Assembly (NCBI GenBank): GCA_963556195.1
Contig: OY744525.1
Span: forward strand, 51,667,148 to 51,731,147
Source: Sepiola atlantica
Lineage: Eukaryota; Mollusca; Cephalopoda; Sepiida; Sepiolidae
Direction: 5' to 3'
DNA: 64,000 nucleotides
This document shows positions 37,901 to 43,762 of this stretch, piece by piece (position 1 is the stretch's first letter; each line of letters begins with the position of its first letter). A program made the translations under genes and the position numbers. Under the pieces are notes generated by a model. That model saw only the letters and a list, made by a program, of their open reading frames with translations. It was not told the DNA's origin and ran no database searches.

Positions 37901-40893
37901 TTTCAGGGAATTCTAGCGTTTTAGGGCATTTAATCATTTTTTTCTATGGGAGATAAATCCTGTGCGTATTTCTTGTCTTTTTTTTTTGGGGGGGGGGGGG
38001 GTCCTTTTTTTTATAGACGATTGTGTAGTTTTAAGAGGGTTTTTGTGAAAGGAGGGGGGGGTACCACTCGGACTTTGGGTTAGTGGTAGCGCTAGGGGCA
38101 ATTACATGTGAACACCCTGAAAACTAAGCAGAAAGAAAACAATTTTAGAATTTACAGTGGGGGATTAGTTTCACATAAATTTAATGTAAAATAATTCACC
38201 ATTTCCGGGCCATTCTAGCCTTTTAGGACAGTTAATCAATTTTTTTCTTTATGGGGTCGGCTTTTTTTTTTTTTAATTTTTATTTTTAGACTATTATGTG
38301 TGGTTACCCCGACAATAATTGAAATTGATATTTTTCCTGGTTGTTTTTCAAATTTCATGACAGAAATTCTTCATAGCCTAATGGTACAATATCTTTAAAA
38401 GAAGGGGGGGGGGGTTAAAAAGTGATGCAAATGGCCGAAAATAGTGTTAACATTTTTACTTTATTTGCTGGAAACTCTACAAATACATAATGAAGATTAT
38501 TATTTATTAATGCATATGAAAAGATATTCATTTCTGAACAAAATGGTGATATTTTGATGACTTAAAGTGCTTTGGTTTTTAAAATATGACTATTTTAGTA
38601 GAACTACCTTGAAATCTTTGATTATCCAAACAGTTTTATGGTTGGTGGGTATTGCTACTATTAAGAAAAAGATTCATCTTCTTCCATGAAATAATTTTCA
38701 TTGTCAGCTAAATATTCTTTAAATAAATAAAACGGCTGTTTCTTTATTTAAAATTGTAGCAATTTAACGCTTTTAAAAACAAATATCCTCTTACGGTAAA
38801 AATAATGGTCAGCTAAATATTCTTCAAATCAACAAAAAGAATGTCACTTTTTGCAATTTATTTATTTAAAATTGTTCTGTTTTAGTTGACGTACGACAAT
38901 TTGATTTTGGAACAATTCATTTTAAAATGGGTGAATTTTTTACTGTAGCAACATCAGATTAATCAATCGGACAATCTCATTTTTTAAATGTGTGTGATAA
39001 TGTACGTACGAACATGAAATGCCTGAGCATATTATTATATAGATTTGAAAAATGATCAATTTCAGAATCAAATATTCTATTCATGCAGGATCCTATTAAT
39101 GGAGGTTTTTCACCTTCAGATGGTTGGACACTGTTGAAGTACTGACATCAAATGCCTTAGACATTTTGATGTTGGCTTTTATAATGTCCGATAACTTCTG
39201 GACCCTTCTCTGCATGCTCTTTTGGCACTAGCGGCTTTTTCAGAAGCAGTATAATCGAAAAGTTTACATATTTTTTTTTTCATCTTCATTATTAAAAGCT
39301 TACTTGTTTCAAAATTGTGTTCTGAAAGAAATTATAGGCATGTAAAAGTTTATATAACTGAAATAAACTTTTTGAGAATGACTAATAAAATCGGACAGAA
39401 TTTTCCAAACAATCCAATAGATTATGAATAAAATTTAAGGTGCTTATGCATATCAGCCCTGACAATGAAATATTTAAAGAATGTATAAACTTTATTATGT
39501 ACTTACGTGTTAGCTGAAAATAAGATTGTGCAGAAAAAATTACGCAAATTCATCCAGTAGTTATTTAATTATAAATAAAAAACGATTTTAACGATTTTAT
39601 CACTCGGTAGATATTTCCACCATTTTGTATCTTAGATTTTCCAGTGGTCAAGGACGATAACTCATTTTCACGATTTCGGGGTTTGGGGTCTCCATTGTTT
39701 ACAAAAATGTTAAAATGTACGTAAACTCATTTTCTTTCTTTTTCTTATAATTAAATAACTACTGGATGAATTTGCGTAATTTTTTCTGCACAATCTTATT
39801 TTCAGCTAACACGTAAGTACATAATAAAGTTTATACATTCTTTAAATATTTCATTGTCAGGGCTGATATGCATAAGCACCAAATTTAATCTTTTTTTTTT
39901 TTTTCTAAAGAAATTATTCATTTTTTCGTGATTTAACTCTTTCAATAAAGATGAAGACAAAAAAGCAAATACAAAATGTACAAAAACTTTTCTTTTTTTT
40001 ACAAGACTCAGAAAAAAACAAAAAAATGCACTTCAAATAATTGTAGCAAAGGTCACTTAATCTTTATTTGAACATAAGATAATCCATTTAAAAAAAAGAA
40101 GCCAAACTGATAATTCTTTCATGTTTTAACATAAATATTTAAACAAACTTATAAAAATATTTAAAAATTACTTTAAAAAAATTTGTTTACCTCATACTTT
40201 ATCATGTGATTTTTGTGGATGCTAACACTCATGCTAATTGTAATAGGTGGACTAATACATTTTTATCCCAAATTTTTATTACTAAACTTATTTTTCAAGA
40301 TATCGATTTCAAATACCAGATTTTCATTTCAAAAATGTTGAAAATTAATTGTTCAAAAAAAAAAAAAAAAAAAAATGGGGGGGGGGGGGGGGGCATTTTT
40401 TCATAAATAAATCATAAAATGATCCCTCTATTTGTTTTTTTTTTTATGATTGGTGTTTAACAACAAAAAGATATTGTGCCATTTCGACTTAAAACATTTT
40501 GGTTGTCAATAAAAAACAAAAACAAAAGAAGTTTACTACGAATAGTCAATTCAATGTAATACCAGATGGTAGACCTTACGATTTGTGTACGAACAGGCAA
40601 AGCAAGTGTGACGAACGTGATGACCCTGAACCAGTAGTATCAGGCAGTGGAAGTTAGATTCAAACATTTCTTTAACTTTTAAATTGCACGGCAGGCAAAG
40701 ATGGGCTCTTTTATGGAGGGGATGAGGCACTTTTACCGATTCTGGTTCAGGATCGTGATGATCGTTCATCACAGCAACTTTTAAAAAAATAGTATATGTA
40801 TGTAACGTAATGTTGTTTTTTTTCTTGTTTGATTATTTTAATTTATTTTTTATTCAGGCTCGAAAAACCAACCAATGTTGCGTGATTTTGTAA
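12119..40893 (+). CDS. YKT6: Synaptobrevin homolog YKT6 (R-SNARE), 8 coding exons, complete
   Basis: YKT6 is a lipid-anchored R-SNARE acting in ER-Golgi, endosomal and autophagosome fusion. I joined exons 12119-12222, 13271-13353, 20150-20250, 24816-24874, 28089-28134, 29489-29554, 31089-31190 and 40858-40893. All introns begin GT and end AG, and the phases fit without a stop. The product is 198 residues, the usual family length. Residues 1 to about 125 form the longin domain (start MKVYALSVLYKGEE), with Phe42 of its hydrophobic groove kept. The R-SNARE motif covers about 135-190, with the ionic-layer Arg163 in LERGETLDKLV. The C-terminus is CCVIL: Cys194 and Cys195 are the lipidated pair, and CVIL is the CaaX box. 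The start codon has A at -3 and is the homologous start. Introns run from 1.05 kb to 9.7 kb and are packed with mobile elements. 5' UTR exons and the promoter are not certain. Confidence 0.97.
12345..13034. mobile_element. TIR element in YKT6 intron 1
   Basis: The left end reads TACAGGGTGTTTGTA and the right end AAAAACACCCTGTA, inverted ends of about 12-13 bp flanked by TA. Inside is a tandem duplication of about 90 bp (12793-12886 and 12931-13020; shared phrases GTGTTAGATGTTTA and AATAAAG). No transposase is visible, so it is likely non-autonomous. Confidence 0.65.
13271..13353 (+). CDS. YKT6: YKT6 coding exon 2
   Basis: Encodes residues 35-63 (VKEFMEFTTRIIVERSS, then SVKEQ), longin helix 1 with Phe39 and Phe42. 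The acceptor is preceded by a long T tract (about 13241-13268). The donor is gtcagt, slightly weak. Confidence 0.95.
14045..14155 (+). repeat. Inverted partner of 19045-19147
   Basis: GCCGATAATGTCTTTT, GTTGGACA and AAAATTTCACACCTAATGT reappear reverse-complemented at 19045-19147, about 5 kb away across intron 2. It may be one border of a nested repeat block. Confidence 0.7.
14954..15395 (-). pseudogene. hAT transposase fragment
   Basis: The - strand frame has SLVAMICKDLQTVSIVEDEG, YQLPTRRHVR, then LDIKSISLTMDYWTSRANDS and VTAHFL, the start of the hAT transposase catalytic region as in ZBED-like proteins. SLTMDYWTS contains the first catalytic Asp. A splice-acceptor-like TTTTTTAG precedes the frame at about 15396. 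It stops after about 145 residues, so the BED finger and most of the catalytic and dimerisation domain are missing. Confidence 0.88.
16111..16203 (+). repeat. 93-bp exact direct repeat, copy inside the hAT element
   Basis: Appears identical base for base to 17163-17255, which lies outside the transposon. Similarity stops sharply on both sides. Confidence 0.85.
16684..16820 (+). repeat. snRNA-SINE short-type body, headless
   Basis: Body phrases are CCTTCTAGACTGAGGCAATT, TTTTTGTCCCAATCCAGAGT, CCCCACATTAAAAACTACCT and TGTGTCTAACTC, then GCAAGTAAATAGGGA. They are shared with the bodies at 18660, 19170, 26400, 26600 and 31440. The U2-like head is missing. Confidence 0.75.
16990..17280 (+). repeat. 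Left arm of a large imperfect inverted repeat
   Basis: ATATCAGAAAACCTTTT, GTTTTATTTAAAAAATAAAA, TTTGTACTTTTAATTCA and TATGCAATGTTTT recur in the same order, reverse-complemented, at about 18755-19020. Confidence 0.75.
17163..17255 (+). repeat. 93-bp exact direct repeat, copy outside the hAT element
   Basis: Matches 16111-16203. Here the segment is part of a longer repeat (about 17030-17280) that also occurs inverted at about 18755-19020. Confidence 0.85.
17832..18175 (-). mobile_element. Full-length U2-snRNA-headed SINE with 16-bp TSD
   Basis: The copy is flanked by the identical 16-mer GTTACATCTAATAGTT at 17816-17831 and 18176-18191. Read on the - strand it begins CTGCCTTTTGGCTGAGATCA then AAGTGTAGTATCTGTTC, matching U2 snRNA from about nt 9 to 45. 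A body of about 270 bp follows (phrases GTCCACCCTCCCAGGC, TTAGTTTATTGCTAATTGCC, GGGGAATGCCGACAGG, CCTTGTGTCACATC) and it ends in an A-rich tail. Head, tail and duplication together indicate target-primed retrotransposition. There is no protein; partial open frames here are incidental. Confidence 0.9.
18595..18758 (+). mobile_element. U2-headed SINE, short type
   Basis: Begins TAGCTAGGATCAAAGTGTAA then TATCTGTTCTGATACTACA, followed by the short body (GAAATCTTTCTAAACCGAGG, TTTTTGTCCCAATCCAGAGT, TGTCTAACTCTGCCCTTC). The first few bases of the U2 match are degraded. Confidence 0.8.
18755..19020 (-). repeat. Right arm of a large imperfect inverted repeat
   Basis: Reverse complement of 16990-17280, with an A tract (about 18839-18857) breaking it. 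It lies between two opposed U2-headed SINE copies. Confidence 0.75.
19045..19147 (-). repeat. Inverted partner of 14045-14155
   Basis: The - strand reads AAGCCGATAATGTCTTTTCG, GTTGGACA and AAAATTTCACACCTAATGTC, as at 14050. Confidence 0.7.
19158..19362 (-). mobile_element. U2-headed SINE, short type
   Basis: The - strand begins GGTCTTTTGGTTAGGATCAA then AGTGTAATATCTGTTCTAAT, followed by the short body and the ending GTCTAACTGCCCTCGTGGAG then AAGCAAGTAA. It is the same type as 18595 but in opposite orientation. Confidence 0.85.
20150..20250 (+). CDS. YKT6: YKT6 coding exon 3
   Basis: Encodes residues 63-96 (DYLCHVYLRGDSLAGVLIAD, then HEYPQRVAHSLLSK), the central longin strands and helix. It follows the 6.8-kb intron 2 and ends at gtaaga. 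A long inverted repeat starts 190 bp downstream. Confidence 0.97.
20440..20833. repeat. Long foldback repeat in YKT6 intron 3
   Basis: Arms 20440-20570 and about 20702-20833 are reverse complements with few mismatches (for example TTAGTGTATATGAATTTTCA in the right arm). The loop is about 130 bp. It begins 190 bp after exon 3 and has no coding capacity. Probably a MITE-like or foldback element. Confidence 0.9.
21000..22390. other. Intron 3 sequence without recognised gene
   Basis: Contains an A tract at about 21269-21289. The - strand frame at 21919-22203 has no recognisable family and is not supported as a gene. Confidence 0.35.
22394..22742. mobile_element. Rearranged mariner fragment (inverted fusion)
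   Basis: The left end is a mariner inverted terminal repeat (AGGCCTGTCTAAAAAGTATC at 22394) followed by about 170 bp of the transposase 3' end in - orientation, closely matching 1900-2020. After about 22588 the sequence switches strand and reads the helix-turn-helix region in + orientation (TQIKEWFNRFKNGCTSAESD). The middle of the gene and one end are missing. Confidence 0.88.
22745..23575. other. Intron 3 sequence without recognised gene
   Basis: AT-rich with A and T runs. Nothing recognisable on either strand. Confidence 0.3.
23584..23980. repeat. Second foldback repeat in YKT6 intron 3
   Basis: The left arm from 23584 (AACCCGGTTGTGAAATATGG, then AATATTAGCGTACACCGAAA) pairs with the right arm at about 23871-23979 (TTTCGGTGTACGCTAATATT, then ATATTTCATAACCTGGTTTT). 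Arms are about 105 bp, imperfect; spacer about 180 bp. Confidence 0.88.
24035..24545 (+). repeat. Dispersed repeat R4, copy 1
   Basis: About 500 bp parallel to 28295-28855. Shared phrases include TTCACTCC, AACAGTAGGTATTA-like, AATTTCAGTTTCTTT and GTGGTGCAAAACTGTTCTGT. Both copies run into an (AT)n tract shortly downstream. Confidence 0.75.
24560..24628. repeat. (AT)n microsatellite
   Basis: Nearly pure AT dinucleotides for about 65 bp, 190 bp upstream of YKT6 exon 4. The IYIYI open frame on the - strand is an artefact of this tract. Confidence 0.95.
24816..24874 (+). CDS. YKT6: YKT6 coding exon 4
   Basis: Encodes residues 97-116 (VLDEFKTVIPAEKWPTINE plus a split Ser codon), the last longin helix and linker. 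VLDEF is the conserved landmark. Donor gtaaat. Confidence 0.95.
25390..26045 (+). mobile_element. Non-LTR retrotransposon 3' ORF relic
   Basis: Broken frames read ILYGRECW-like (from ATACTGTATGGACGCGAGTG), RNYRTMIKWIYNVW, LNLPKLDEFLTVNQLCWFGH then VDRN, and ending in a W-rich C-terminus. This is the usual order of the C-terminal segment of LINE reverse-transcriptase proteins (YGSE.W ... R.....W......L...RL.WFGHV). Many stops and a T-rich insertion near 25650. Confidence 0.75.
26318..26376 (-). mobile_element. U2-headed SINE, head plus fragment of tail (tandem unit 1)
   Basis: The - strand begins CTTGGCCTTTTGGCTAGGAG then CACAGTGTAGTATCTGTTC, matching U2. The body is deleted: the head joins directly to a short tail-like TTACTTGCCTCACCACAA. 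It abuts the next unit. Confidence 0.8.
26377..26576 (-). mobile_element. U2-headed SINE, short type (tandem unit 2)
   Basis: The - strand begins CCTTGACCTTTTGGCTAGGA then GCAAAGTGTAGTATCTGTTC. GTGTAGTATC is followed by GATACTACA, so the head can form a hairpin. The short body (GGGGCAATTT, CAGAATCCAGAATGTCCC, GTGTCTAACTGGCC) ends where unit 1 begins. Confidence 0.85.
26577..26780 (-). mobile_element. U2-headed SINE, short type (tandem unit 3)
   Basis: The head at 26745-26780 is more diverged (GTCTTCGGGATGGGATCAAA then GTGTAGTATCT). The body keeps AATCCATAGTGCTTTTTTGG, GGAGCTGGATTTTTCCCACA and GTGTCTAACTTTTCCC. Three head-to-tail units span about 460 bp. Confidence 0.8.
26785..28010. other. 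Intron 4 sequence without recognised gene
   Basis: More balanced composition at 26800-27290, suggesting an older mobile element, but I could not assign a family. A G tract lies at about 28015-28028. Confidence 0.3.
28089..28134 (+). CDS. YKT6: YKT6 coding exon 5 (46 bp microexon-like)
   Basis: Encodes residues 116-131 (SDVHFPKCEQYLREYQ), the linker before the SNARE motif. Only 46 bp long; it restores phase 0. Acceptor gcttag and donor gtaaga frame it cleanly, and the LREYQ / next-exon NPNE junction matches the family pattern of YQNP. Confidence 0.94.
28295..28855 (+). repeat. Dispersed repeat R4, copy 2
   Basis: Direct-orientation relative of 24035-24545. It carries GGATTCACTCCCAAACTAAT, GTAACAATAGGTATTA, AAATTTCAGTTTCTTT and GTGGTGCAAAGCTGTTCTGT, and is followed by (AT)n at about 28918-28942. 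Confidence 0.75.
29489..29554 (+). CDS. YKT6: YKT6 coding exon 6
   Basis: Encodes residues 132-153 (NPNECDAMTKIQNDLDETK, then IIL), the N-terminal half of the R-SNARE motif. Donor gtaagt. A large TTTA/TA microsatellite begins about 70 bp into the following intron. Confidence 0.97.
29620..29870. repeat. TTTA/TA compound microsatellite
   Basis: About 250 bp of ATTTATTTATTT and TATATATA units, beginning about 70 bp after the YKT6 exon 6 donor. The long Ile/Tyr/Phe open frames here are low-complexity artefacts. Confidence 0.95.
30340..30720 (-). mobile_element. Non-LTR retrotransposon 3' ORF relic
   Basis: The - strand reads LLLSTKTRVYQAYLRSVMMY then GSET, the conserved segment after the LINE reverse-transcriptase core. 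It is followed at lower coordinates by broken frames that end in GGATAAATAATGACCTGGCC, shared with 3980-4013. Probably the same LINE family at both sites. Confidence 0.75.
31089..31190 (+). CDS. YKT6: YKT6 coding exon 7
   Basis: Encodes residues 154-187 (HNTIDAVLERGETLDKLVEK, then SEGLSNQSKAFYKT), the C-terminal half of the R-SNARE motif including the zero-layer Arg163. Acceptor cttcag, donor gtaagt. The following intron is the largest, 9.7 kb. Confidence 0.98.
31421..31600 (-). mobile_element. U2-headed SINE, short type
   Basis: The - strand head reads GGATCAAAGTGTACTATCTG then TTCCGATACTAAACTTCATC; the first U2 bases are lost. The body is clear (CCTTCTAGACTGAGACAATT, TTTTGTCCCAATCCAGTATG). 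It lies 230 bp after exon 7 in intron 7. Confidence 0.8.
31998..32225 (+). repeat. Dispersed repeat R3 fragment
   Basis: Starts TTAGACGTACCCATGAGCCG and GTTGGGTCATAA, then TACTTTGATTTCATTCAA, CTTCTTGCATAACTAAAA and TTTTGCCATCTAACTTACAT. The same order is found reverse-complemented at 49728-49920. Confidence 0.75.
32453..32733 (-). mobile_element. tRNA-derived SINE (family T1), full copy
   Basis: The - strand starts GGAGGGCCTGTGGACGAGTG GTTATAGCAC, an A-box-like block. GGGTTCGATCCC follows about 35 bp later as a B box. The body has GGTTCAAGGCAGCGGAAGGA, ATATGCTGTGCCCTAGACAC and AAATCACCGCCGCTACG. The tail ends GGCTATGCGACCTTTACCTT. Copies at 46708 and 51554 confirm the family. Confidence 0.9.
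32974..34244. mobile_element. Foldback element with nested palindromic units, YKT6 intron 7
   Basis: The ends AGGCTATATTGCCGGTC (left) and GACCGGCAATATAGCCT (right) are inverted. Arms of about 170-190 bp (32974-33145 and 34060-34244) are built from repeats of CCGGCAAAATAACG, then a short spacer, then CGTTATTTTGCCGG, so each unit is itself a hairpin. Both arms share a further segment (TTTAACTAAATTGTTAAACA then AGTGACGCCCGGCA). The same protein-like frame seen in both arms is a by-product of the inversion. No transposase in the roughly 900-bp centre. Confidence 0.88.
33600..33773. repeat. Inner inverted repeat within the foldback element
   Basis: GTAAATGTTACCAAAGGCAA, CATAAATTATT, then CTACCTGTATAAGTTTATTT in the left arm pairs with the right arm at about 33717-33773. 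Arms about 55 bp, loop about 60 bp. Confidence 0.85.
34339..34805 (+). repeat. Dispersed repeat R5, copy 1
   Basis: Begins GCAATACACATGAAAAAATT, includes ATCTCAATAATGGCATATAT, ATTGATATTTTTCTGGTTG and TATGACTATTTTAGTAGAAC, and ends GTTTTATGGCCGG. It corresponds to 37505-38660, where an insertion splits it. Confidence 0.85.
34845..35185 (+). mobile_element. U1-snRNA-headed SINE on the shared body
   Basis: The head reads TTACTTACCTTGCATAGGTG then TGTTTGTACCAGT, resembling the U1 5' end (ACTTACCTGGCAGGGGAGATACCA). A later part, GACCATTGTGGTTTC then TTCTGACCCTGCTCTG, resembles the U1 stretch CCATTGCACTCCGGATGTGCTGACCCCTGC. After about 34990 it matches the long-type U2-SINE body: CAGTCCACCATCCCAGGC, TTTATTGCTAATCG, GGGAATGTCGACAGGGATG, CTCAGGCATTTTTTG and CCTTGTGTCTAACCCGC, then GGAGGTAAATAAAA. 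The U1 match is weaker than the U2 matches. Confidence 0.7.
35700..36830. other. GC-richer island with unassigned open frames, YKT6 intron 7
   Basis: Composition is clearly less AT-rich than the surrounding intron. A + frame at 35703-36080 begins just after an acceptor-like ATGTTCCAG and is Pro- and Arg-rich. A - frame at 36126-36314 reads MKASCFNGVEDPIKLAPHWP at its start. A - frame at 36531-36821 follows. None shows a family I recognise, and stops separate them. Likely an old retroelement or domesticated remnant, function unknown. Confidence 0.35.
37505..38660 (+). repeat. Dispersed repeat R5, copy 2, split by an insertion
   Basis: The left part (37505-37632) and right part (38310-38660) match 34339-34805. 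The middle 680 bp is absent from copy 1. Confidence 0.85.
37800..38250 (+). repeat. Tandem duplication inside the split R5 copy
   Basis: GGCAATTACATGTGAACACC then CTGAAAA, and TTAGTTTCACATA with ATTTAATGTAAAATAAT, occur at 37803-37960 and again at 38095-38250. G tracts (about 37988-38001) lie between them. Confidence 0.8.
39439..39880. repeat. Perfect 136-bp inverted repeat in YKT6 intron 7
   Basis: Arms 39439-39574 and 39745-39880 are exact reverse complements with no gap that I can see, around a 170-bp loop. They begin GGTGCTTATGCATATCAGCC. The flanking and loop bases do not continue the match. Perfect arms imply a young element or ongoing gene conversion. No coding capacity; it lies 980 bp before the last exon. 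Confidence 0.95.
40377..40394. repeat. Poly-G tract after poly-A
   Basis: About 17 G bases directly after about 20 A bases. Similar G or C runs of 10-18 occur at many sites (for example 6067, 37364, 41586, 50540, 54611, 57591). Confidence 0.9.
40858..40893 (+). CDS. YKT6: YKT6 terminal coding exon 8 with CaaX box
   Basis: Encodes residues 188-198, ARKTNQCCVIL, then TAA. Acceptor attcag. It carries both lipidation cysteines. The CaaX ends in Leu rather than the Met of the vertebrate protein (CAIM), a residue usually linked to geranylgeranyltransferase I rather than farnesyltransferase. The 3' UTR follows; a candidate AATAAA lies near 41384. Confidence 0.96.
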   Translation, partial: ARKTNQCCVIL

Positions 40894-41603
40894 CATTTGA
40901 AGAGTTACCTGCCCCTGGATCTGAACTCGCCGTGTTGTGCTTTGTCTCTATCGTCCAACATAAGTGTGTTGCGTTCAAAATGCAAACATCACTTTTCTGT
41001 GTACAAAAACAAAATGAAAGAAAAAAAAGACATAACTAAATATTTCTGTAACTTCATCTCCCAAATATCAAAATGTGTAAAAAGTCCAGCATCCCTCCCC
41101 CCAATTATGTACAACATAGTTTAATCAGTACCAAAATTATCCACAAATTGCATATTTTCGTGCATCTAAAAATGAAGCCAAATGACATGCGTTCGTATAA
41201 ATTGTTACATTTTTCTAGGAGGAAAAAAGAAATGAAAGAACACATTTTCCCATTAACTCTTAAAAACCCACTCTGATTAAAATGAAACAAAAAAAAAAAC
41301 GTTAATATGAAGGCTATTTTTAATATGAAGAGGTTTTTTTTGTGTAATTTGCCATATTGTTCCATCAGGAAAATTATTTAAAAAATAAAACAAAAAACGA
41401 AATAACTATTTATTCATTTTCTATGAGAAGTGGAATTGGCGTTTGAACCATCACATTTTTTGTTCTGTTGCAAAGTGGTTTTCCTTCCAACACATGTAAA
41501 CAACAATTTGGCCTTTGACTCTGCACCTCCAGTTACCCCCCCCCCCCAAGTTAGAAAAACGTGTTACTTGCAAACTTTTTTTATTCCCCCCCCCCCCCCC
41601 CCT

Positions 41604-41727
41604 GTTTACGCCTAAATTATATTGACACAACTGTTCTCGTCAGATCACTGAAGTTAAGCAATATTGAGCCTGGTTTGTATTTGGTTGGGTGACCATTATC
41701 CAGTTAAAGTGTTGATCACATGGGTAG
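41604..41727 (+). pseudogene. 5S rRNA-like relic
   Basis: Reads GTTTACGCC at the start, then TTCTCGTCAGATCACTGAAG, TTAAGCAATATTGAGCCTGG and TTTGTATTTGGTTGGGTGAC C. These line up with the 5S rRNA series TCTCGTCTGATC..GAAG..TAAGCA...GGGCCTGGTTAGTACTTGGATGGGAGACC over about 120 bp. The 3' end is badly diverged and the A box / C box are degraded. It is a pseudogene or the head of a 5S-derived SINE. Confidence 0.8.
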
Positions 41728-42099
41728 TTTAAGCCGTCTTCCATGAATTTGCATACCAACCCAAATCAATGAGTCCCCTCATCTCCAATGACAGGATTTT
41801 TTTTTTTTCATTTTTTAAATGCATCTATTTGTGCTCTATCTTCACATTCAAACAAAATCGACAACTTTTGCGTCCTGATATTTTTTTTTGTGTTAAAATT
41901 AGAAAGAAGAAAAACAAAATTTAGAATATTTATTTCTCTTCTTCAACAATTTTAACTCTTGAGGTGAAAAGAATTAATAGGAAAAAGTTGTTTTATCAAG
42001 GAATACATTTTTGTAATTTTTTTTTTTATTTATTTTTTTTTTTATTTTTTTTTTAATCAGAATTTTTTCTATCTCAAAGGTTGTAGGTAAATGGTCATC

Positions 42100-42378
42100 T
42101 GGACAAACGGCTTCAAGTGCGGATCACATGACTGACGAGAATGTCAAATCCTTTGGATTATTTGGGCTACTGTTCTCAAGTTTCGGCCGATTTTGTCAAA
42201 TGAAACCCTACCTGGGTTAGCTAGCTCTTATTCCATCAGCCACGAACAGGTATAAGTCATAAGTAATTTGTAATTTTATTAGTATTACCCGTACTGAGGA
42301 TTGAACCATCAACCTCCAGCATATTCACTTAAAACTGATTATACTTAGCACTTTTATCTATTGTGCCACGGGTCCTTA
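42100..42378 (-). mobile_element. tRNA-derived SINE-like element (family T2)
   Basis: The - strand begins GACCCGTGGCACAATAGATA, with a B box GGTTGATGGTTCAATCCTC and an end ACGGGT that pairs with the start ACCCGT like a tRNA acceptor stem (42285-42378). The following segment holds GGCTGATGGAATAAGAGCTA and CGGCCGAAACTTGAGAACAG, part of repeat R2. I cannot tell if the tRNA-like block inserted into R2 or belongs to it. Confidence 0.65.
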
Positions 42379-42470
42379 CATCCAACCAAACCGTGTGAAT
42401 ATAACAACCAAGATCAGAACAGTAGTATCAAATAACACAAATTATCAATCCTCATCTCAAAACTTCCAAA
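42155..42470. repeat. Dispersed repeat R2, copy 2
   Basis: Shares TTTCGGCC, ATTCCATCAGCCA and AAATTATCAATCCTCATCTC with 8690-8995, with the tRNA-like block in between. Confidence 0.6.
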
Positions 42471-42479
42471 ACATCAATT

Positions 42480-43755
42480 CTTTTAACAAAATAATTTTTA
42501 TAAAAATATTTGTATCTAATTTTTCTAAGATTTTTTTTCTTTTCAAAGGCAGGATTTCTTTAAACGAGGATATGGCTGATTGCATTTTAAGATAGTTTGA
42601 TGAATAAATTTTTTAATACAATATATTTTCATAACATAAATTTTTTTTTTCTCCCTAATTTAGTTATATTTAACCCCCACCCCCACCCCCACTCAATGAA
42701 AGAAATTTGTCATGGTGGCCACACCAACTATCTCTCATAAATATTTTCTTTTTGCAGAGTTACTGTCCGTTTTCTGTAGATACATGTGTTTGTGCATAAA
42801 GTAATTTGGTGGTAATTTGCAAGAATTGAATCTGGGAAAATTCGTTTCTTTTTGAAATTGGAAAAATAAAGCAGACAAAAAAATGTTTTTTATTTGTTTT
42901 GATTTTTTTTTTTTTAGTATGAAAAAGATGGCATTTCAAATTGCAGGAAACCTTTTTTTTTTTCTTTTTTAAATGACTGAATTTCAAAGTTTGCTCTCAT
43001 CTTTCTTAAACAAAATTTAACAAGAATTGTTTCTAATTTTATTAAAAGTTAGAACCCCCCCCCCCACTTAAAAAAAAGCATCTCATTACCCTCGCAATCT
43101 ACAAGTGCATTTTTATTTGAAGCAATATGATGGAAAATGTTAAAATAAAGAAAACTGATTTTTTTAAAACAAATATTTTCAGACCAAACAAAATCTATGA
43201 AAAAAAATTAAACGATGTTAATATAAATTTTCAACACAAATGAAAGATTTATAAAGCACTTTCAATACAAAAATTCAAAGAAATGTAAATATTTCTTTTA
43301 AAAGTTTGAACTACTTTAACATTTTTCTCATTTGTAAATTCATATCTCCAGTTCGAAATTGTTACATCATTAAAAAGAATAACTCTTGCATAAATGAACA
43401 ATTTGTTGATATCGCTTTCTTTGTCTTCTTGTTGTGGGCAAAAACAAGAAGTCTTACAAGTTTTCTGCCAGACCATCCGATACTTCAGTCATTCTATTTT
43501 TTCTAAAGTTTATTTTGATCTTGGATACAATATGGCACCCTCCAGAATGAGATTTAAAAAAAATTGTTTTTAGTTTGCATTGTTTGCTTACAATATGCAT
43601 ATTTTGAATGGAGATTATGCACTTTGCAATGTTTGTTTAATTTTCACTAAAATTCGAAACAAAAATCACTTTTGGTTGTGATAGAAAATTTGAACATTTG
43701 TAATATTATTCAAACTTACTTTATATCGAATCTTTTTGTTTAAGAACAAAAAGTC
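42480..43755. other. YKT6-SNAP25 intergenic, no gene recognised
   Basis: AT-rich; CCCCCA-type repeat at about 42674-42692 and a C tract at about 43055. The frames at 43249-43506 overlap on opposite strands and have no family features. Confidence 0.3.
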
Positions 43756-43762
43756 TTGCTTC

